Shown here one piece after another: positions 6,452-6,784 of a stretch of 6,784 nt of DNA (positions are counted from its first letter, which is position 1; the number at the start of each line of letters is the position of its first letter). The notes below the pieces were generated by a model. That model was not told where the DNA came from. It did not search any database and saw only the letters and a program-made list of their open reading frames with translations. Source of the stretch: Candidatus Altimarinota bacterium (GTDB lineage Bacteria > Patescibacteriota > Gracilibacteria > Absconditabacterales > Absconditicoccaceae); assembly GCA_027013285.1 (NCBI GenBank), contig JALUXR010000085.1, positions 1-6,784 of the forward strand, written 5' to 3'. Made by a program: the position numbers and the translations under genes.

Positions 6452-6784
6452 CTATCTATTTACTTTATAATATACTTTATTGCTACCTGTAGTTACATTA
6501 ATTATTCATCTAACTGCTTTAACAGCATCAGCATCAGCACCTGAACAATTTAATGTATATTGATCATTAATAGGAGAATAAGTAACATATCATGTAGTAT
6601 CTGCAGAATCACAAAAGTTTAACCCAGTTAAGTTACCTATAGAGCTACTTGTAGATGTTAATACAGACATATTTGTAGCTGTTTTTCTTGATTGATTATA
6701 GAAATAAGCTAAAGTTCAAAGAACACCTACAGCAATAATAATTGTTATTGCGAATACAATAAGTTTACCAATGTTTTCATCTCA
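6452..6784 (-). CDS. Pilin-like protein, paralogue of the 116-residue gene (5' end cut by window)
   Basis: The frame is open from the right edge to TAG (6452-6454) and gives 110 residues, lacking only a few at the N-terminus if it resembles its paralogue. It starts GDENIGKLIVFAIT, has one membrane helix (about residues 7-29 of the fragment), a Ser/Thr-rich stretch, and two Cys (fragment 58 and 80) that can form a disulfide loop. TYSPINDQYTLNCSG aligns with SYDPMFDKYTLKCSD of the paralogue. Here six of ten glycines use GGN, and Ala is frequent, unlike the neighbouring genes. Together with its own strong terminator, this suggests a highly expressed product, perhaps the major subunit of a pilus or surface filament. 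That role is inferred. Confidence 0.78.
6759..6784 (-). repeat. 26-base direct repeat, copy 2 (pilin-like leader segment)
   Basis: Identical to 6309-6334 and running into the window edge, so the true repeat may be longer. It codes for GDENIGKL of the edge pilin-like gene. Confidence 0.9.

Noticed and set aside
1..6784. TGA read as tryptophan (mycoplasma-type code)
   Set aside because: TGA occurs at conserved Gly positions of the ATPase and the SH3 domain, while conserved Trp positions use TGG.

Overview
The window is very AT-rich and makes sense only if TGA is read as glycine (genetic code 25, known from Absconditabacteria/SR1 and Gracilibacteria of the Patescibacteria/CPR). With TGA as a stop almost every gene breaks up. 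With TGA as Gly, uninterrupted frames fill both strands. The reassignment is anchored by conserved motifs: the Gly of the VVGELR Walker-B segment in the secretion ATPase, and the GKTGWV motif of an SH3 domain, where TGA (Gly) and TGG (Trp) stand side by side. No Shine-Dalgarno sequence is evident before any start. Several starts follow a run of five or six A.

Left half (1-4156, + strand) is a compact operon. It holds the C-terminal end of a membrane protein that resembles PilC/GspF (1-267), a 151-residue four-helix membrane protein (272-727), a 719-residue divergent PilB/GspE/PilT-type ATPase (727-2886) whose P-loop has Trp in place of the invariant second Gly, and a 415-residue single-pass protein (2909-4156) with five 16-residue Ser/Gly repeats and a C-terminal bacterial SH3 domain. 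Gaps are a few bases or overlaps. A hairpin plus T-run at 4203-4227 probably ends the transcript.

Right half (4137-6784, - strand) converges on it. From right to left: a pilin-like protein cut by the window edge (6452-6784) with its own terminator, a paralogue of it (5996-6346) that starts with a short RRG-type leader, a probable promoter, a 104-residue secreted or anchored protein (5620-5934), a 286-residue Cys-rich secreted or anchored protein (4760-5620), a 48-residue one-helix protein (4603-4749), and a 163-residue prepilin-peptidase-like membrane protease (4137-4628). The last gene overlaps the SH3 gene tail to tail by 20 bases, and the + strand terminator lies inside its coding sequence.

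Taken together (inference), this is a divergent type IV pilus or type II secretion-like machine: ATPase, probable platform protein, leader peptidase, two pilin-like substrates, Cys-rich surface proteins, and a possible cell-wall-binding anchor. In a patescibacterium such a system might serve host attachment or DNA uptake. Family calls rest on motifs read by eye, without database searches.
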